Positions 1 to 12,418 of a DNA stretch of 64,000 nt are shown here, one piece after another. The stretch covers positions 80,493,208-80,557,207 of the forward strand of contig NC_132911.1 in assembly GCF_047675955.1 (NCBI RefSeq), written 5' to 3'. The position numbers were made by a program, and so were the translations under genes. Position 1 is the first letter of the stretch; the number at the start of each line of letters is the position of its first letter. The stretch comes from Chlorocebus sabaeus. Its lineage: Eukaryota > Chordata > Mammalia > Primates > Cercopithecidae. The notes beneath the pieces were generated by a model. The model made no database searches, had not been told where the DNA came from, and saw only the letters and a program-made list of their open reading frames with translations.

Positions 1-625
1 ATATTCCAGACTTTTAAAAAGTTATAATTATCTTCACCTTCAAAAAAAATCTGTCTTTTAAAAAACATTATTAGGGTGCGTTATTCTAATTAATGTTGAA
101 ACTTTTATGGCTTCTGAATACTTCCAATGACCAAAATCTTGTCATACAAGGTTAATAGTTATGCCTGGTATGATTTTTCAGGTAAGTTCTAAATGAATTT
201 TTCATCATGTAAAAAAGCATGCCACTAAAGATCAAATGTGTTTCAACTGATATTGTAACAAATTGTGTGGAAATATTAATTAAAGTTTTAACTCTTCTTA
301 GCCAGCGTAAATATGTGGATTGGTCTTTATGTGTATAATATTTTGTTAATGATATGTGTTCATTAGAGTTCATTCTACAGTACAAACTGAAAATTTCTTC
401 ACTGAAAGATACCTATGAATATCTTCCATGAATCTTGTTCACTTATAATATCTTCTATTTTCTAAAAGCAGTTATGAGAAAATGTGCATAGATTTTTCTC
501 TATATTAATTAAAGCACCAGATATTTGTAAATACTTATATACATAGCACCTACTATTTGTAATAAAGAACACAAATTTTGGATTTGCTTATAGAAAATAT
601 GACATAAAATAAGAATAAAATAATG
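1..625. other. AT-rich unique sequence
   Basis: No repeat family, RNA gene or coding frame is recognisable. The longest frame is 77 codons on the minus strand and has no family resemblance. Confidence 0.6.
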
Positions 626-943
626 CTATCATAACTTTTTTTCTTTTTCTTTTTATTGAGACAGTTTCCAGGCTGGAGTGCAATGGTGCGATCATGGCTC
701 ACTGAAACCTCTGCCTTCCGGGTTCAAGCGATTCTCATGCCTCAACCTCCCGAGTAGCTGGGATTACAGGTATGCACCACCAAGCTTGGCTAATTTTGTA
801 TTTTTAGTAGAGACGGGGTTTTGCCATGTCAGCCAGGTTGGTCTCAAACTCCTGACCTCAGGTGATTCCCCACCCACCTTGGCCTTCCAAAGTGTTGGGA
901 TAACAGGCTTGAGCCAACACACTTGGACTATCATACCTTTTTT
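626..943 (-). mobile_element. Alu, antisense, with target-site duplication
   Basis: T-rich start, then the antisense Alu body: 'ggctggagtgcaatgg', 'gtagctgggattacagg', 'tttttagtagagacgggg', 'cctgacctcaggtgatt'. The body is about 642-927. Flanking copies ctatcata(a/c)ctttttt at 626-641 and 928-943 match at 15 of 16 bases and look like the target-site duplication. A short stretch near the right-arm end, where 'gtctcgctctgtcgccc' is expected, is missing. The open frames here on both strands are Alu-derived. Confidence 0.95.
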
Positions 944-3265
944 TACTATGCAAACTACTTTGGAAATGAAAGATTTTCTATTGTATGCTACTGTTCTCAC
1001 TTTCAAACATACCACCGCCAGTGTAGACATATTAGAAGTGAAGTAATGACAACTTTTCAAAGATTACATTATTCTGATTTAGTGACGAACCCTGCAGACT
1101 TACTTTTTCTAACAAACTTGCCTGGACATCATTCAAAAGTTTATCAAGGACAAATTGGATTGTGATTTGACCTGATATTAAGTAATAAAATTTATAAATG
1201 AGTATATAAAAACTGATCAATTCATTTGGAGACATAAGAATTTCTGTCAGCTTAGGGCTTTTTCCATTTAGTTAACACAAAAAAGGCAATAACATCCTAC
1301 ATGAATGAAATTATCCATCCTCTAATAAAATGATGGCCAAGTGATAATGGTGAAGTACAAGCATTTAGAACTTATTTACAATTACATACAACCATATATG
1401 TGTCAATATATTAAAGTAACTAGAGCAGTCAGTTTTCTTAAAGACAAACAAAATCATGAAATAAATTTTCAACAGCTTTGTAGTTTGTTGTTACATAGTA
1501 AAGGGTATTTGTTTGTCATATTTAGTTTCAGTATACTTCCAAAATTAAAAGTACACATACATAGATACACATGCACACAAACACAATTCTCCAATATTAA
1601 AAAATAGCTACTATGTGTGCATATATTTGTTTAACATTATATCTTAAAGAAAACTGAACAGTTATGCATGGCAAAACATATCAGGTGAAATCTATGAAAA
1701 TTCACAGATTACCTAAAATGCTAGGAGTTAATTATAGTCTGCTTTCCCTGGCATGTCAGCTTGATTAAATTTGGAGTTCGGAGATGAATTGGCCCAAATT
1801 CATTAGTGTTCCCTGGGTGCAGATGTTGGTCAAGGTCAAGCGAAGCACATTGACTGAAATGCTAGAGAGGAGGGGGGAAGGGATTCCAAAGAAGGTAGAT
1901 TCTTAAAAGGTCTGAGGTTGCAGCAAGAAACTTTGATACTTTTTAACTTAATAAATCTTGACAGCCTAATCATGGCTAAGCCATTGCAGTGTTATTGGTA
2001 CAGATGGCAAAGCTAGACATATTTAAAGAGATCTCAGAAGCTAGTAGCAAGAGAGCACTGAATCCAAATGTAGTGTTGGGCTCTAGGAGAAAGTGAAAGA
2101 AAGGAGGATAAAAAGCTACACGGCATTTCCATCTCCTGACATCTCCAGCAGCCTCAGATACAAAATATGATAAGGCTCCTGCTGAGCTAATAAGCCCAAC
2201 AAATGTCTGTGTCCGTGAAGTAGATGAAGTGGGATCAAGCAGAGGGGGCTGCTGTATGAAAATAAGCCAGCGCCCAGGGTATAATGGCACTAGAAAAAGC
2301 TACAAGGTCAGGCTGATGACAGAGACACCAGTTAAGTAGAGACCCCATCAGTAAGAAAGGTTTGCCTGCTGGATCCAAGACATAACCATTAAAATAAAAT
2401 GAACTATCCATTCAAAGAAAAGAAGAAAACAAAAACGCTCTCTAAGGATTTTATTTTTATTTGTTTCTCTTATATGGCGATTACATCCTTTTGTTTATTT
2501 ACATACACCCTACCCAGGATAGAAACTAAAGTATTGGGTTGAGGGGTAGAGAATTACAAATAGACATACACTGCAAAATGCCATTAGATTTGTTGGTTCT
2601 GTGCTATAATTTTAGTGGGTTCACAACCTATGCTAAGCAGTATTTGTTTAATCAAATACTGCATTAAGAAGAACAGAACAATGAGTGGTTCCTTATGATC
2701 CACAAGTTTTCCCAGAGAAAAAAATTCCTAGGTGAAACATAACTTAACTCTGAAACTTCTCCCTTTCTCTGTTTCCTTTTAACCAGAGAATATATTCATT
2801 CATTTTTGGTGTAAGGTAATATATTTTTCAGTAAAATAGAGAATTGATTGAAGTTGCAATTATATGATTCAGAACAGCAGAACTGACAGAGGTGCCATAA
2901 AAGCCTCTGTGCTTGGCTCTTGGCAGCATATAAACATAGAATGATGAACCTCTTGGTTTTTCCCAGACTATCCTGTTTTAGCACTGAAAATCCCCATGCC
3001 ATGCAAAACCTCGCAGTGGTCACTGTACTCCCATGGCTGAACCAGCATTTCCGAGGTAAACTATATCAACTTGTGTGGAGAATCTGACTGAGTCTAGGAG
3101 AAAAAGTGTGTAGTAAGGGAGAGTGATGGGTCAGTAGACAGACAAGCCAGATGACTCAGGACAAGAAACACTCATCCAGGTTGGTTCTAGCATTGATCAA
3201 ATTAACTTTATTATTCCTAACTCTTTCCATTGTATCTTGAAACCATTACCTTTTATTTACATACG

Positions 3266-3268
<3 letters not shown>
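944..3268. other. Unique sequence, no gene seen
   Basis: About 2.3 kb with no recognised repeat or coding signal. Frames reach at most 104 codons (minus strand, 1976-2290) and show no domain. Confidence 0.5.

Positions 3269-3297
<29 letters not shown>
3269..3297. repeat. (CA)n microsatellite
   Basis: About 14 uninterrupted CA units between 'atacgttta' and 'atgaagtat'. Likely length-polymorphic. Confidence 0.95.
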
Positions 3298-3299
<2 letters not shown>

Positions 3300-5134
3300 A
3301 AGTATATAATAATTAAAATGATATCTGTGAACTGTAATTACTTTTTGTTTTTCCTAATGGTTTAAATGATCCACATTGACCTTAAAACCAACCATGGAAA
3401 GGCCACTTAAGGGTTAATTCATTCTGCAGCCCACTGTCCAGGTCAACAAAAACAATCACAGATTAGAAGACAATTACAATGCTTTACTTCAGATGTATGG
3501 CAACAAAAGCCAGCACATTGGAAATAATACTTAAGAATTAATATTACAAATCTTTTTTTACAGCTTGAAAAATGGTTTTGCACAATCTTTGCTTTTTTAT
3601 TTGAGTAATAATTAGACTCTGCTTGAAATTTCAAGAGTCTGTCACATTAATACATTAATTCTTAACAGATCATGTCAACTTCATAATATCTGTGAAGCTT
3701 TGTTAAAAAGGTGAAAAACGTTTAAACACCATGTGAGGTGGTTCATTAAACATTTAAGAAAGCTTTGAAATTCTGACAGCATTACCATGGAAGATCAGAT
3801 TGGGTACACTTCTAATATTTTTTTAAATCCATCTTTAGTTTTCATTTCATACAAATGCAAATGAAATACTGGTAAACATCTTAGAATGAAATTTGGAGAT
3901 ATAGTCCTGAAATATCACACCATTGAATTTAGAAATATAAACTTTTTGACTTTAAGATAATTATGATAAAGATGAACAGATGATGGATTGCCAATAGTTG
4001 CTTTTTGCAGTTGTGGAGTTTTTTTTTCTCAAGCTATAATTAATATCTCTTATATAGCTTCCCAGGATTGGGCAGGGGGAAGAGGGAATCAAAAGAAAGC
4101 AACTGTTGTATCCACTTTTTCCAGTTTAGTTATTTCTTTCTTTCTTTTTTTTTTTTTTTAAGGCATCAATAAAACTCTTCTCTGATTTCCAATAACATAT
4201 AAAACATATTTAAGGGAGTATTAATTTTCAAAAATAATGGTTGCCATAAGTTTCCAATTCCAATTGTTCTTATTGAGGTTTACTTTAGGATTGCTGGAGA
4301 AGAGCTTCCTAGATTACTCTAATATTGACTGAAAGGTCTGTCCGTTTTCCTCTGGCTATGCTTATGAGATCATCCCTACAGGTTATCCATGAAAGTGAGA
4401 TCTGCCCATAAGAGGAAACATAGAATCCTTAACCTTCTTCCTGATATTCTTATGCCTTTCCTCTAATTTATTCTGTGCAAAACAGCAGTTGTTTTAGGAA
4501 AATGAAAGAAGTAGTAACTTTTACCTGGAATAAAGGGCAGATTAGTGCTGACATTGCCACAAGTAGGACTAAGAAAGATAAAGAAAGACTTCAATAATTC
4601 AAGTGTTTAATAAGTAGAAAGCACCATGCAGATAGTACTATTAACTTAGTTCAAAGAGATGTTATGGGTAAAGGTGATAAGCAAAAGCAATAACATTAAG
4701 ATTTTGTTTGGTACACAGATCAGAGACAATATGTAGTATTCAGAGTGTATTGAAAGTACACAGACTTTTCTGATATAATTTCCAGTCAGAAATTTGTATT
4801 CCTTATAGCTGGTATTCTTTGCATGTTTTCTTGTTTAAAGAAGTATTTTACAGATGACAAATATCAGTATTGTTAGTTTGAGTATTGTAGATAAATATGG
4901 AATGAAACATTAAGTATTTCATTTCAGGACAATATAATAATTAAGCTGTGTATGGCTCATTATTAGTTTTGTTGAGTTTATTACGTTGAAATCTATAGTC
5001 TCGGAAACTTACATTTATCTCCTAGTATATTTTTTATTACCAAAGATACAGGAAATACACAATTAAATTTAGCTTGCAGAAAATGCAAGAAATCTGGAAA
5101 GAGTATATACATATGATGGAGATGTTCAGGAGCT
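3298..5134. other. Unique sequence with a T-rich tract
   Basis: No gene or recognised interspersed repeat. A (TTTC)n/T run lies at 4132-4159 with no Alu body attached. The remainder is AT-rich unique DNA. Confidence 0.5.
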
Positions 5135-5285
5135 TGTAATCTGAAATCAAGAATGGAGTCAAATTCTAGCTATAAAACTTACTGTTTGAGCAAATTTAAA
5201 TTCACTAATCCCCATATTTTCTCTCTAGAAAATGAGAAGCATAATAGTATTTATTTCAGAAGGGTTGTGGAAATATATGTTTCGC
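5135..5285 (+). mobile_element. MIR SINE fragment
   Basis: Degenerate match to the MIR core in the sense direction: 'ctagctataaaacttactg', then 'aaatttaaattcactaa', then 'tctagaaaatgagaagcataatagta' with a trailing 'gttgtggaaat'. The order agrees with the MIR tRNA-derived core and 3' half. Strongly diverged. Confidence 0.6.
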
Positions 5286-5857
5286 TATCAGACAGCAAGC
5301 TTCTTTAAGGCAGGGGCCATTCAGGTTGTAACTTTGTGAACTGAGGATACATAAGAAGCATAATCATAAGTAAGCAGTAGGAGCTCCTTGGAAGAAATAA
5401 ATCACATCATTCTCTCAATATTAAGTTTTTAAGATAATGAATTAATCCTTTCTCCAATTCCTCAAACTGGTTACTGTTCCCAACCCTCTCGTGTTTCTCA
5501 AGGGTAGCAATATTTCCCCTGGGTAGATTCAGCCTTTCCTTTCATTCTTACTTATCTCTAGTTCTCCATCTTCACTTCCTCTCTTCTCCTCTGTCTCCTC
5601 CTTGACTACTACCACCAATAAATAAATAAATAAAAATAAAATATAAAGTATTCTTATTGGCCCACTTACTTGTGAAGACTAGAGATGTCTGTCTTTATGA
5701 ATGGCTGGATCAAGGAAAGCAAAGATTGTCATCAAGCATGTACTTTCTCTCTGTCTTGGACCAGCTTTTTTCTGGGTTATCTTCATTTCTTAGGAAGGTT
5801 TTCATCGTTGTTGGCAAAATGACTAACAATTTAGGTTGGTAGAACTGTGTATTACTC
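5286..5857. other. Unique sequence with (AAAT)n tract
   Basis: Possible very weak L2 3'-end similarity at about 5285-5395 ('gcaagcttctttaaggcagg'). A short (AAAT)n microsatellite lies at 5617-5642. No gene seen. Confidence 0.45.
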
Positions 5858-6213
5858 TGTTAGTCTGTTCTTATGCAGCTAATAAAGACATATCCAAGAT
5901 TTGGTAATTTATAAGGAAAAGGAGATTTAATGGACTCACAGTTCCACATGGCTGGGGAGGCCTCACAATCATGGCAGAAGGCAAAGGAGGAGCAAAGGCA
6001 CATCTTACACGGCAGCAGGCAAGAGGGCATGTGCAGGGAATCTCCCCTTTATAAAACCATCAGATTTCGTAAGACTTATTAACTATCACAAGAACAGTAT
6101 GGAAAAGACCTACCCCTATGATTAAATTACCAGGTTCCTCTCACAACATGTGAGAATTATGGGAGCTATAATTTAAGATAAGATTTAGGTGGAAACACAG
6201 CCAAACCACATCA
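5858..6213 (-). mobile_element. THE1-type MaLR solo LTR
   Basis: Reads as the reverse complement of a THE1 LTR. It opens with 'tgttagtctgttcttatgc' and 'aataaagacatatcc', carries 'cacagttccacatggctgg' and 'catggcagaaggcaaagg', and ends 'cacagccaaaccacatca', complementary to the LTR 5' end. Its length of about 356 bp is close to a full THE1 LTR. No internal region is attached, so this is a solo LTR formed by LTR-LTR recombination. Confidence 0.92.
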
Positions 6214-8055
6214 ACCTGTATTCTACCAGCCTAAGTTCCCCTTTATTTTGCCTCCTGGCTGAATTCTTTAACTTCAGACATTTTTTTTCTTTAACTCATC
6301 TTTTGTCTTTATAAGATTTATTTCTCATTCATATATCTGGACTCATGCATGAAGTGTTTATAAGATGCCTATTTCTTTATGCTGTGTTGGACAAAGTCAA
6401 AATTTTCTAGTGAAAGAGAACAGTTTTCAAGATTCAAGACATAAACCAATGAGGACACATTTTTACAAGCACACATGGAACTTTCTCTATTGGATTTCTG
6501 TTGGAGATTTTTAGTTTAACCAACAAGAAACATAAACTTAGCTTTTATCATCGAACCTTATTGTTGACTCAGAACTCTATGACTCAGGTCACTCACTTAC
6601 CTTCACAAGATTTCATTCCAAATACTTTTGGCTGTTCCCAGAAATCATTGATTTTCTACAATCTATCTCCAAGGATCTTTGGTAGGATGTACTATCAAAG
6701 AAGCCAATTTTTAAAAAGGAGACTTCTACATTTAGAAAGAATATTAGGATAAGTATAATGCTATACAAGAGAACTGTTCTCCAAAGGACAGCATGTAGTT
6801 AGATATATAAATGGTGATAGTTAGGATGTAAAATCAGTCATAACTTTTTACATATTCATATTTTGAGTATAAATTTGTAATACATATGTATGGGCATCCT
6901 TGTATATAAATACACATGTACATGGAGGGAAATATTTTCTATGAAAGTTAGGAAATATAAATTTGATTGTCATATATTTTCATTTTATCTATCTGTCAAC
7001 TAAAAATAGAGAGGCGCCTTTAGCTAAAGATACCTATTTCCCCTATGCTTTTTGAGTATGGCCAGGCATCAAACCCAGTACTTTACCTGTCATATTGTGA
7101 TTCAGGAAAGACTTGCCTTTTCCTGGTCATGTAATTTTAGCCCTTAAGGAATTCACTCATCATTTCATCATTAGTGGTACCTAAACTCCAGGAATACTGA
7201 GTGAGTTTGGCAGACTAATTGAAGGATGCAAGATTATGAGATTATTTCTGGACATATCATAAGCAAGATTTCTTACATTTTTACTATAGATTTCCGTATT
7301 CATCCTGCTGTGAGTTTTCACCTTAACCAAAATTCTTCAACAGAAAAAAAGCAACATGCTTTTTTAACTATGAGCAATAGTTAAAAAACAAAGACTGGCC
7401 ACAGACTAAGAATTCAGCTTTCAAACTTTGTAAACGTATTTTTCGTAGGGATCTAATAACCTCTCACTTTTTAAATATTTTAATAGACACTAAATTATCC
7501 AACTTGCCAGAATATGAAAATGTAAAGAACAAGATCAATGCTACAATGCTCTCAAAAGCTCAACATAGAATGCAGCATATTTACAGGGTGGCCTCAGTAA
7601 GCTTTTCAAAGTTTTCTGTATTTTCCATCTTGTGGTTTCTCAATGTAATACATGGACACAGTTAAAAATCAAGTAGCAATAAAAAGCTCATCATAGAAAA
7701 TAGTAGCTCTTTGTTCCTGTGTTCTCTGCTCCTAGTACAATCCATTATTTTCATCTTCTTTGTTTTATCTGATTCTTTTAGTAATTACATATATATTTTT
7801 AAGCAATATAGTAGTACTACTGATTTTTGGTTTATTAATTTAGTCACTATCCTCTAAAACTGTGTCTTCCTGATAAAGCTATGTTTAGTTAAATAAGTAG
7901 ACATGGTTTAAGTTATTATACTTATGTAAATATTATTCACTACAGAGCCAAGTAATGTACTATCATTAAATCTGTTTTTTAGTATAACTATTTGCTATTC
8001 CTGGAATAAATTAATGTTTTGGTGTTTGCAAATACTGGCACACATCGATGCATTT
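6214..8055. other. Unique AT-rich sequence
   Basis: About 1.8 kb without recognisable genes. Some stretches (7590-7860) have the feel of old repeat DNA, but I cannot assign a family. Confidence 0.45.
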
Positions 8056-8059
8056 CAGT

Positions 8060-8200
8060 GCTGTGGAAAAATCTTGGGTTTTGAAATTAGTAAACTTGCA
8101 TTTCAGGTTGGCTGTGTTATTGCTTGTGACCTTTGGTACGTTCGTTAGACTGCTGAGCCTTGGCAATTATTTCTGAGCAACAAATGTGCAAATCAGTAAT
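8060..8200 (+). mobile_element. Possible MIR SINE fragment
   Basis: 'ggctgtgttattgcttgtgacctttgg' followed by 'cgttagactgctgagcctt' matches the order of the MIR core ('gctgtgtgaccttgggcaag...ctgagcct'). Only part of the element is recognisable. Confidence 0.45.
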
Positions 8201-9505
8201 TTCTTTGAAGACTATCTATAGGAAGTTTTATTTTAAATAACATGTGTAAACATCTACCTTTATCTTCATCCTTGAAATGTATGTGCCCTCCACTTTGTTC
8301 CTCACTTAAAAACCGTGAGGTGGGTGACATGGAATTACTAGCACAGGTTAGGAAAAAAATGAGGCTGAAGAACACTAAAAGATTTATCCAAAGAGGCCTA
8401 GTGGAAAACAGCTCGACTGTAACATTTCTAAGTTAAGAGCTCTTAACCCCATGACATGCTGAGGCCCCATCCAGCCAATATACTATTGGTGCCAAATTTA
8501 AACCTCTGAAACTAAATTATGCAAAATTCCATTCTCTTAGTTAGTTTGGATTACGGGGGGGTGTGAGTCTAAGTGTTTTTCCTCTGTTTACTCAAGCCTT
8601 GTAGGAAAATTCTTAACAGAGGCAGTCAATGTAAAAATGTGAAAGATTGGTATAGAAACTAACACACTATTATATAAAGTCCCCAGGGTGCCATAATCTG
8701 GCTGTTAGTTTTCTGCTGTATTCTGTATATCTAAAGGCTCCTTTGTGGCCATGAGCTTGAAGATGTAACCATACTATTATCAAACTTTAGTATTTCCCAT
8801 CTTGTAAATTGTCATAAAACCAACATATTCTCAGGGTAGGTATTTTAAGTTAAAAAAAAAACTATTCTAGGTACTGGGAACATATAAAGAACCAATTATT
8901 TATAAGTTGGATAATAGCTTTATTATTTTAGCTATAGTCCTTTCTATTTTTTCACCTCATCCTTACTAGTGACTCTCCATATAATGAGAATATCAGGAAA
9001 GCTTGAAGAGCTTTTAAGTTATTAGAACCTCTCCATGCCATTCTAAACATCAGTATGTTTTCTTTTCCTTTTGAAAATTCACTAATTTCTATAAACCTTA
9101 GCACCTTTCTTTGTCCTGCTTTCTACAAAAAATATGGTATTAACCATCAACTCATTAACCAAGTGGTTATTCTCACATTACATATGTGTAAAAGTGAAAT
9201 GAAGGAACTAACAAACAGCATAGTTGGTGTACAAATACAGAAATTTTAAGTCTATGTCTGATAAGTTTTACACTTTATGACACTCATTTTGTTACAAATA
9301 TTTGCAAGCATAAAATAAAAAATAAAAGAGTATCACACACCCAAATACATAGACTAGGAAAAAATTGTCACCACATTAAAACTTATGGTCTTGAATGCTG
9401 GGTTATTCTGGATTTGATGATCTTATGGACTGTGGAGATTCGAAAGGACATTAGCCTTTAATTCTTGAAGATCCTTGTGCATATGCCTACCAGATTGAAC
9501 ACCTC
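8201..9505. other. Unique sequence
   Basis: No gene or confident repeat. Short G run at 8555-8561. Confidence 0.45.
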
Positions 9506-10190
9506 CAATGATGAGACTTCAGTATTTTGCGAGGAAACTTACTTTGTCTTTAGACATACTTGTCTGTAAGAAAAGTTCATTGTCTGAACATTTTCTGAAA
9601 TATTTCTTCCTGTAAGATTCAGTCTTTGATCAACCACTTCTTCCTCAGAAACAACACAGAACGAATCCAGTTTTTTTCCCCTACAAAATAGCACTTCAAA
9701 TATTTGAAAACAATTCTCAATTTCCCCTAAGGTTTTTCTCTTTTCCAATCTAAACACTCCCAATCTCTTCAACTGTTTCTCTTATGATATATTTTAAAAT
9801 TTTCTCACTATCCTTTTCTCTTTCTTTGATTCTTTTTCTGTTCGGCATAATCTCTTTCAAAGTGTGGCACACAGAGTTAAAGACATTACTGAAATAAAGG
9901 TTTTCCAATATCTCACAGAGCATAACTATCATCTCCCCTCTTCTAATTACTATACCTTCATTAATACTACCTAAGACCACACAATCAATCAGGAAGCACA
10001 ATCACAACACAGTGCTAACCTAACATTCTAACATCCATGTGATGGACCCTGGACTCTTAGTTCTTGACCTCAAACCCAGTGATAAATTTTTTTCTTCCCG
10101 TTTAGTCACCATCTGCCATGGTCACATTCTAGACTTTATTGTTACTGGAAATTGTGAAACTACTGAAATTTTAGTATAAAATATCTCACT
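9506..10190 (-). mobile_element. L3/CR1-clade LINE fragment, antisense
   Basis: Read on the minus strand, this follows the CR1/L3 ORF2 3' region in order: a 'gggagtgtttagattgg' block, 'aaaagagaaaaaccttagggg', 'caattctc...tcaaatatttgaag', then the block giving 'gatcaaagactgaatcttac'. The upstream part ('caaagtgtggcacacagag', 'aatactacctaagaccacac') also fits. The two minus-strand frames at 9539-9772 and 9750-10001 are decayed LINE ORF2 pieces in different frames, not genes. Edges are approximate. CR1/L3 elements have been inactive in placental mammals for a very long time, so recognisability over about 600 bp is notable. Confidence 0.8.
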
Positions 10191-10208
10191 CTAGTCACTA
10201 GATACAAT

Positions 10209-10536
10209 ATTTATTTATTCATTTATTTAGTTATTTAGTTATTTATTTGAGATGGAGTCTTGCTCTGTTGACCAGGCTGGAGTGCAATGGCAAGATCTCG
10301 GCTCACTACATTCTCCACCTCCCAGATTCAAGCAATTCACCTGCCTCAGCCTCCCACAGTGCTGTATAGCTGGGATTACAGGCATATGCCACTGCACTTT
10401 GCTAATTTTTGTATTTTTAATAGAGATGGGGTTTCACCATGTTGGTTAGAGTGGTCTCAAACTCCCGACCTTGTGATCTGCCTGCCTCGGCCTCCCAAAG
10501 TGCTGTGATTACAGGCGTGAGCCATGGGGCTCGGCT
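10209..10536 (-). mobile_element. Alu, antisense
   Basis: A (TTTA)n tail at 10209-10248 leads into the antisense Alu body: 'gagatggagtcttgctctg', 'gctcactacattctccacc', 'gctgggattacaggcatatg', 'tagagatggggtttcaccatg', 'cctcccaaagtgctgtgat'. Target duplication not clear. Frames at 10252-10508 are Alu-derived. Confidence 0.95.
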
Positions 10537-10934
10537 CCCACATATAATCTTACAAGTTAATTTGCCCTAATGACCCTGGTATTACATTCTTAAAAAAAAA
10601 AAAAGAAGTGAACTCCTTTATTCTACCTTGTTTTCACCATTTAAACATTTACACCTATCTTTATGCCCCTTATTCTCCAATGTGGAGCTCATTTTCTGTC
10701 CTGTAATCATTCCCTAAAATATCTTCAATTCCCTTCCTACTCTCTTCTTTTATAATGTTCCTCTGGCAAATCACAACAGTAGATGAGCTTTACCGTTATC
10801 CTGAGTACTAGAAACAAAGTAGCTGGCAAGAAATGTTAATGGTACCTTCGTTGCTTCATAATCAGCAAAAGAAGAACAGTGGTCGGCTTAAACTACATCA
10901 TAGGTTAAAGAGAACATTGCCAGCATAGGTTAAA
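10537..10934. other. Unassigned sequence between Alu and retroviral remnant
   Basis: Pyrimidine-rich unique DNA. It may include further decayed retroviral env sequence toward its right end, but I could not support a reading frame. Confidence 0.4.
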
Positions 10935-11450
10935 TAAAACATTTCCAGAGGCCTTTACTCTTCTGGATGGGCATTCTTTGTTAGGTCTCTTTATCCATGG
11001 TTTGGAGTAAATGAGAAATGATTAAAAATTTATCCCCCACAAAAGACTCTATAGCAGATTCTACCACAAAGACTAGGTTACACAACAAGTCTTTAAATTC
11101 TCTTATGAAAGTTGTGCTAAATAGTAGAATTGCTGTAGATTACTTACTGGCTGAGCAGAGAACTTTCTACACAGTTGCTGATACTTCTAGTTGCACATGG
11201 AGAAATACATTGGGTATTATAGAGACTCAGTTGTAGGGGATTAATGAATAGGCTGCTTGGTTGAAATAAGTAGACACCCAATCTAACTCATTCTTTGATC
11301 TATTTGATTTTAGTTGGTTTGGTTGATTGTGACTATGGCTAAGGAGCATATTCTGAGCTCTTGGAATTACCCTTCTGATAGACATAATAGTCATCTCCCT
11401 GGTGCAATGTATTCTCTCAGAAGTTTTAAATGTTTGCATGTAGCTATCTG
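10935..11450 (+). pseudogene. Endogenous retrovirus env pseudogene (transmembrane subunit)
   Basis: Remnant of a retroviral envelope transmembrane subunit, in ancestral function the fusion-mediating, membrane-anchored half of Env. The clearest frame runs from 11018 to a stop at 11234. It carries DYLLAEQ at residues 41-47, just before the place where the conserved CX6CC motif should be; only its last cysteine (residue 59) remains, the other two positions being Tyr and Ser. The same frame continues past stops at 11234, 11249, 11267 and 11324 through a Trp/Phe-rich membrane-proximal part and a hydrophobic transmembrane-like stretch (about 11357-11420). Just upstream, around 10990-11017, the reading continues in another frame, so there is also a frameshift. 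No surface subunit is recognisable, and with at least four stops it cannot make a functional product. It sits directly upstream of a polypurine tract and LTR, in the correct order. Confidence 0.8.
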
Positions 11451-11615
11451 CAGAATGTCAAATGGCCTTTCTTCAACAAAAACGGCCAAAACTAAAATGT
11501 GCACTCTAAGGACACAGTAACCTATGAATGACCAGAAACCCAAAATGATGGCAACTGACAGTGGAGCTAAGGTCCCAAGTTTTGGTTACACTCTCACCTA
11601 AATGAGAACCTGACC

Positions 11616-11629
11616 AAAAAAAGGGGAAT
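11616..11629 (+). other. Retroviral polypurine tract (copy A)
   Basis: A 14-bp purine-rich run (seven A, four G, then AAT) lies directly before TGTTAAAC at 11630. This is the expected arrangement at the 3' end of a retroviral internal region, where the tract primes plus-strand synthesis. Confidence 0.65.
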
Positions 11630-11948
11630 TGTTAAACAAAATTATGGCAGCCCATTGTTTTAGACTGAGTTTGTACACTAGGCCCCAATACACCAGACCA
11701 TACCAAACCAAGACCAGTCACTCATGCTAAATGTGACATAATCAAACTAAAACTTTAAGAAAGCAGAAGAGTCCTAAAATAAATAGACCTGGTTTTGTTT
11801 TTCTTCTGAAAATGAGATAGCAGCACAAGGAGATCCGTTGTATTCTAACTGTTACAAGAAAGTAACCTGAAGTCCTTATTCCCACCTTACAAAGTTCACT
11901 GTCCCGCTATTCCCCAGTAAAATTTGAGACCAAATAAGTACATTCAGA
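11630..11948 (+). mobile_element. ERV LTR segment A (family unassigned)
   Basis: Starts TGTTAAAC right after the polypurine tract and continues for about 320 bp up to a point where env-tail-like sequence starts again (11949). It may be a complete short LTR, or an LTR interrupted by or recombined with a relative. No family name assigned. Right boundary inferred. Confidence 0.55.
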
Positions 11949-12418
11949 ATGATGGCAGTGTGACAGCAATGCCTAAAGTCAATCTCTCAAAATTGAAAAG
12001 ATGACCAAAATGAGGAAACTGTTAAAATCAGTTTAGCAGTTAAGCCTAAAGCTGCCTCCTTACATACTCTAAGCTCAGCCTAAGGTTTCTCTATGCACAG
12101 TAAACTGTAACCAACCTTGACTGTAACCTAACTGGTTACAGTGAACCTAACTGGATGTGTAAACAAACCATAGGCTACTCTTGTTGAAATCTCGGAGTTT
12201 CAGCCAATCAAAAGCAGCCAACTGTTCAAACCAGGTCCAAATAAGGTAAATGCGGAGCTGTAACTAGTCCTGCTGTTTATGTTCATCACTTCTGTTTTCT
12301 TCATGTCACTTCCCTTTTTCTGTCCATAAATCTTCCATCAAAAAAAAAATGTAGCTGAAAATATTTGGAATAAATCACTCAAGCTAACTAGTTCACTTTA
12401 AATTCATTATCTCAAACC
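11949..12418 (+). mobile_element. Second ERV leader plus LTR segment B
   Basis: 11949-12019 resembles the sequence before LTR A ('aatgatggca', 'gaccaaaa') and again ends in a purine-rich run (12006-12018) directly before TGTTAAAA at 12020. The following about 400 bp looks like an LTR: a CCAAT box in 'cagccaatcaaaagcagcc' (about 12201-12219), a short TATA-like 'ccataaat' about 120 bp further on (12324), and a pyrimidine-rich stretch between. Family not assigned. Confidence 0.6.

Noticed and set aside
678..1060. Open frames of 122 and 98 codons
   Set aside because: They are translations of an antisense Alu; no start context or domain.
3269..3297. Regularly spaced repeats as CRISPR
   Set aside because: All such arrays in the window are dinucleotide or tetranucleotide microsatellites without spacers, in eukaryotic DNA.
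4132..4159. T-rich tract as start of an antisense Alu
   Set aside because: No Alu body follows.
11018..11236. Possible functional retroviral env open frame
   Set aside because: Only 72 codons, with in-frame stops after it, a frameshift before it and loss of key cysteines; it is a pseudogene.
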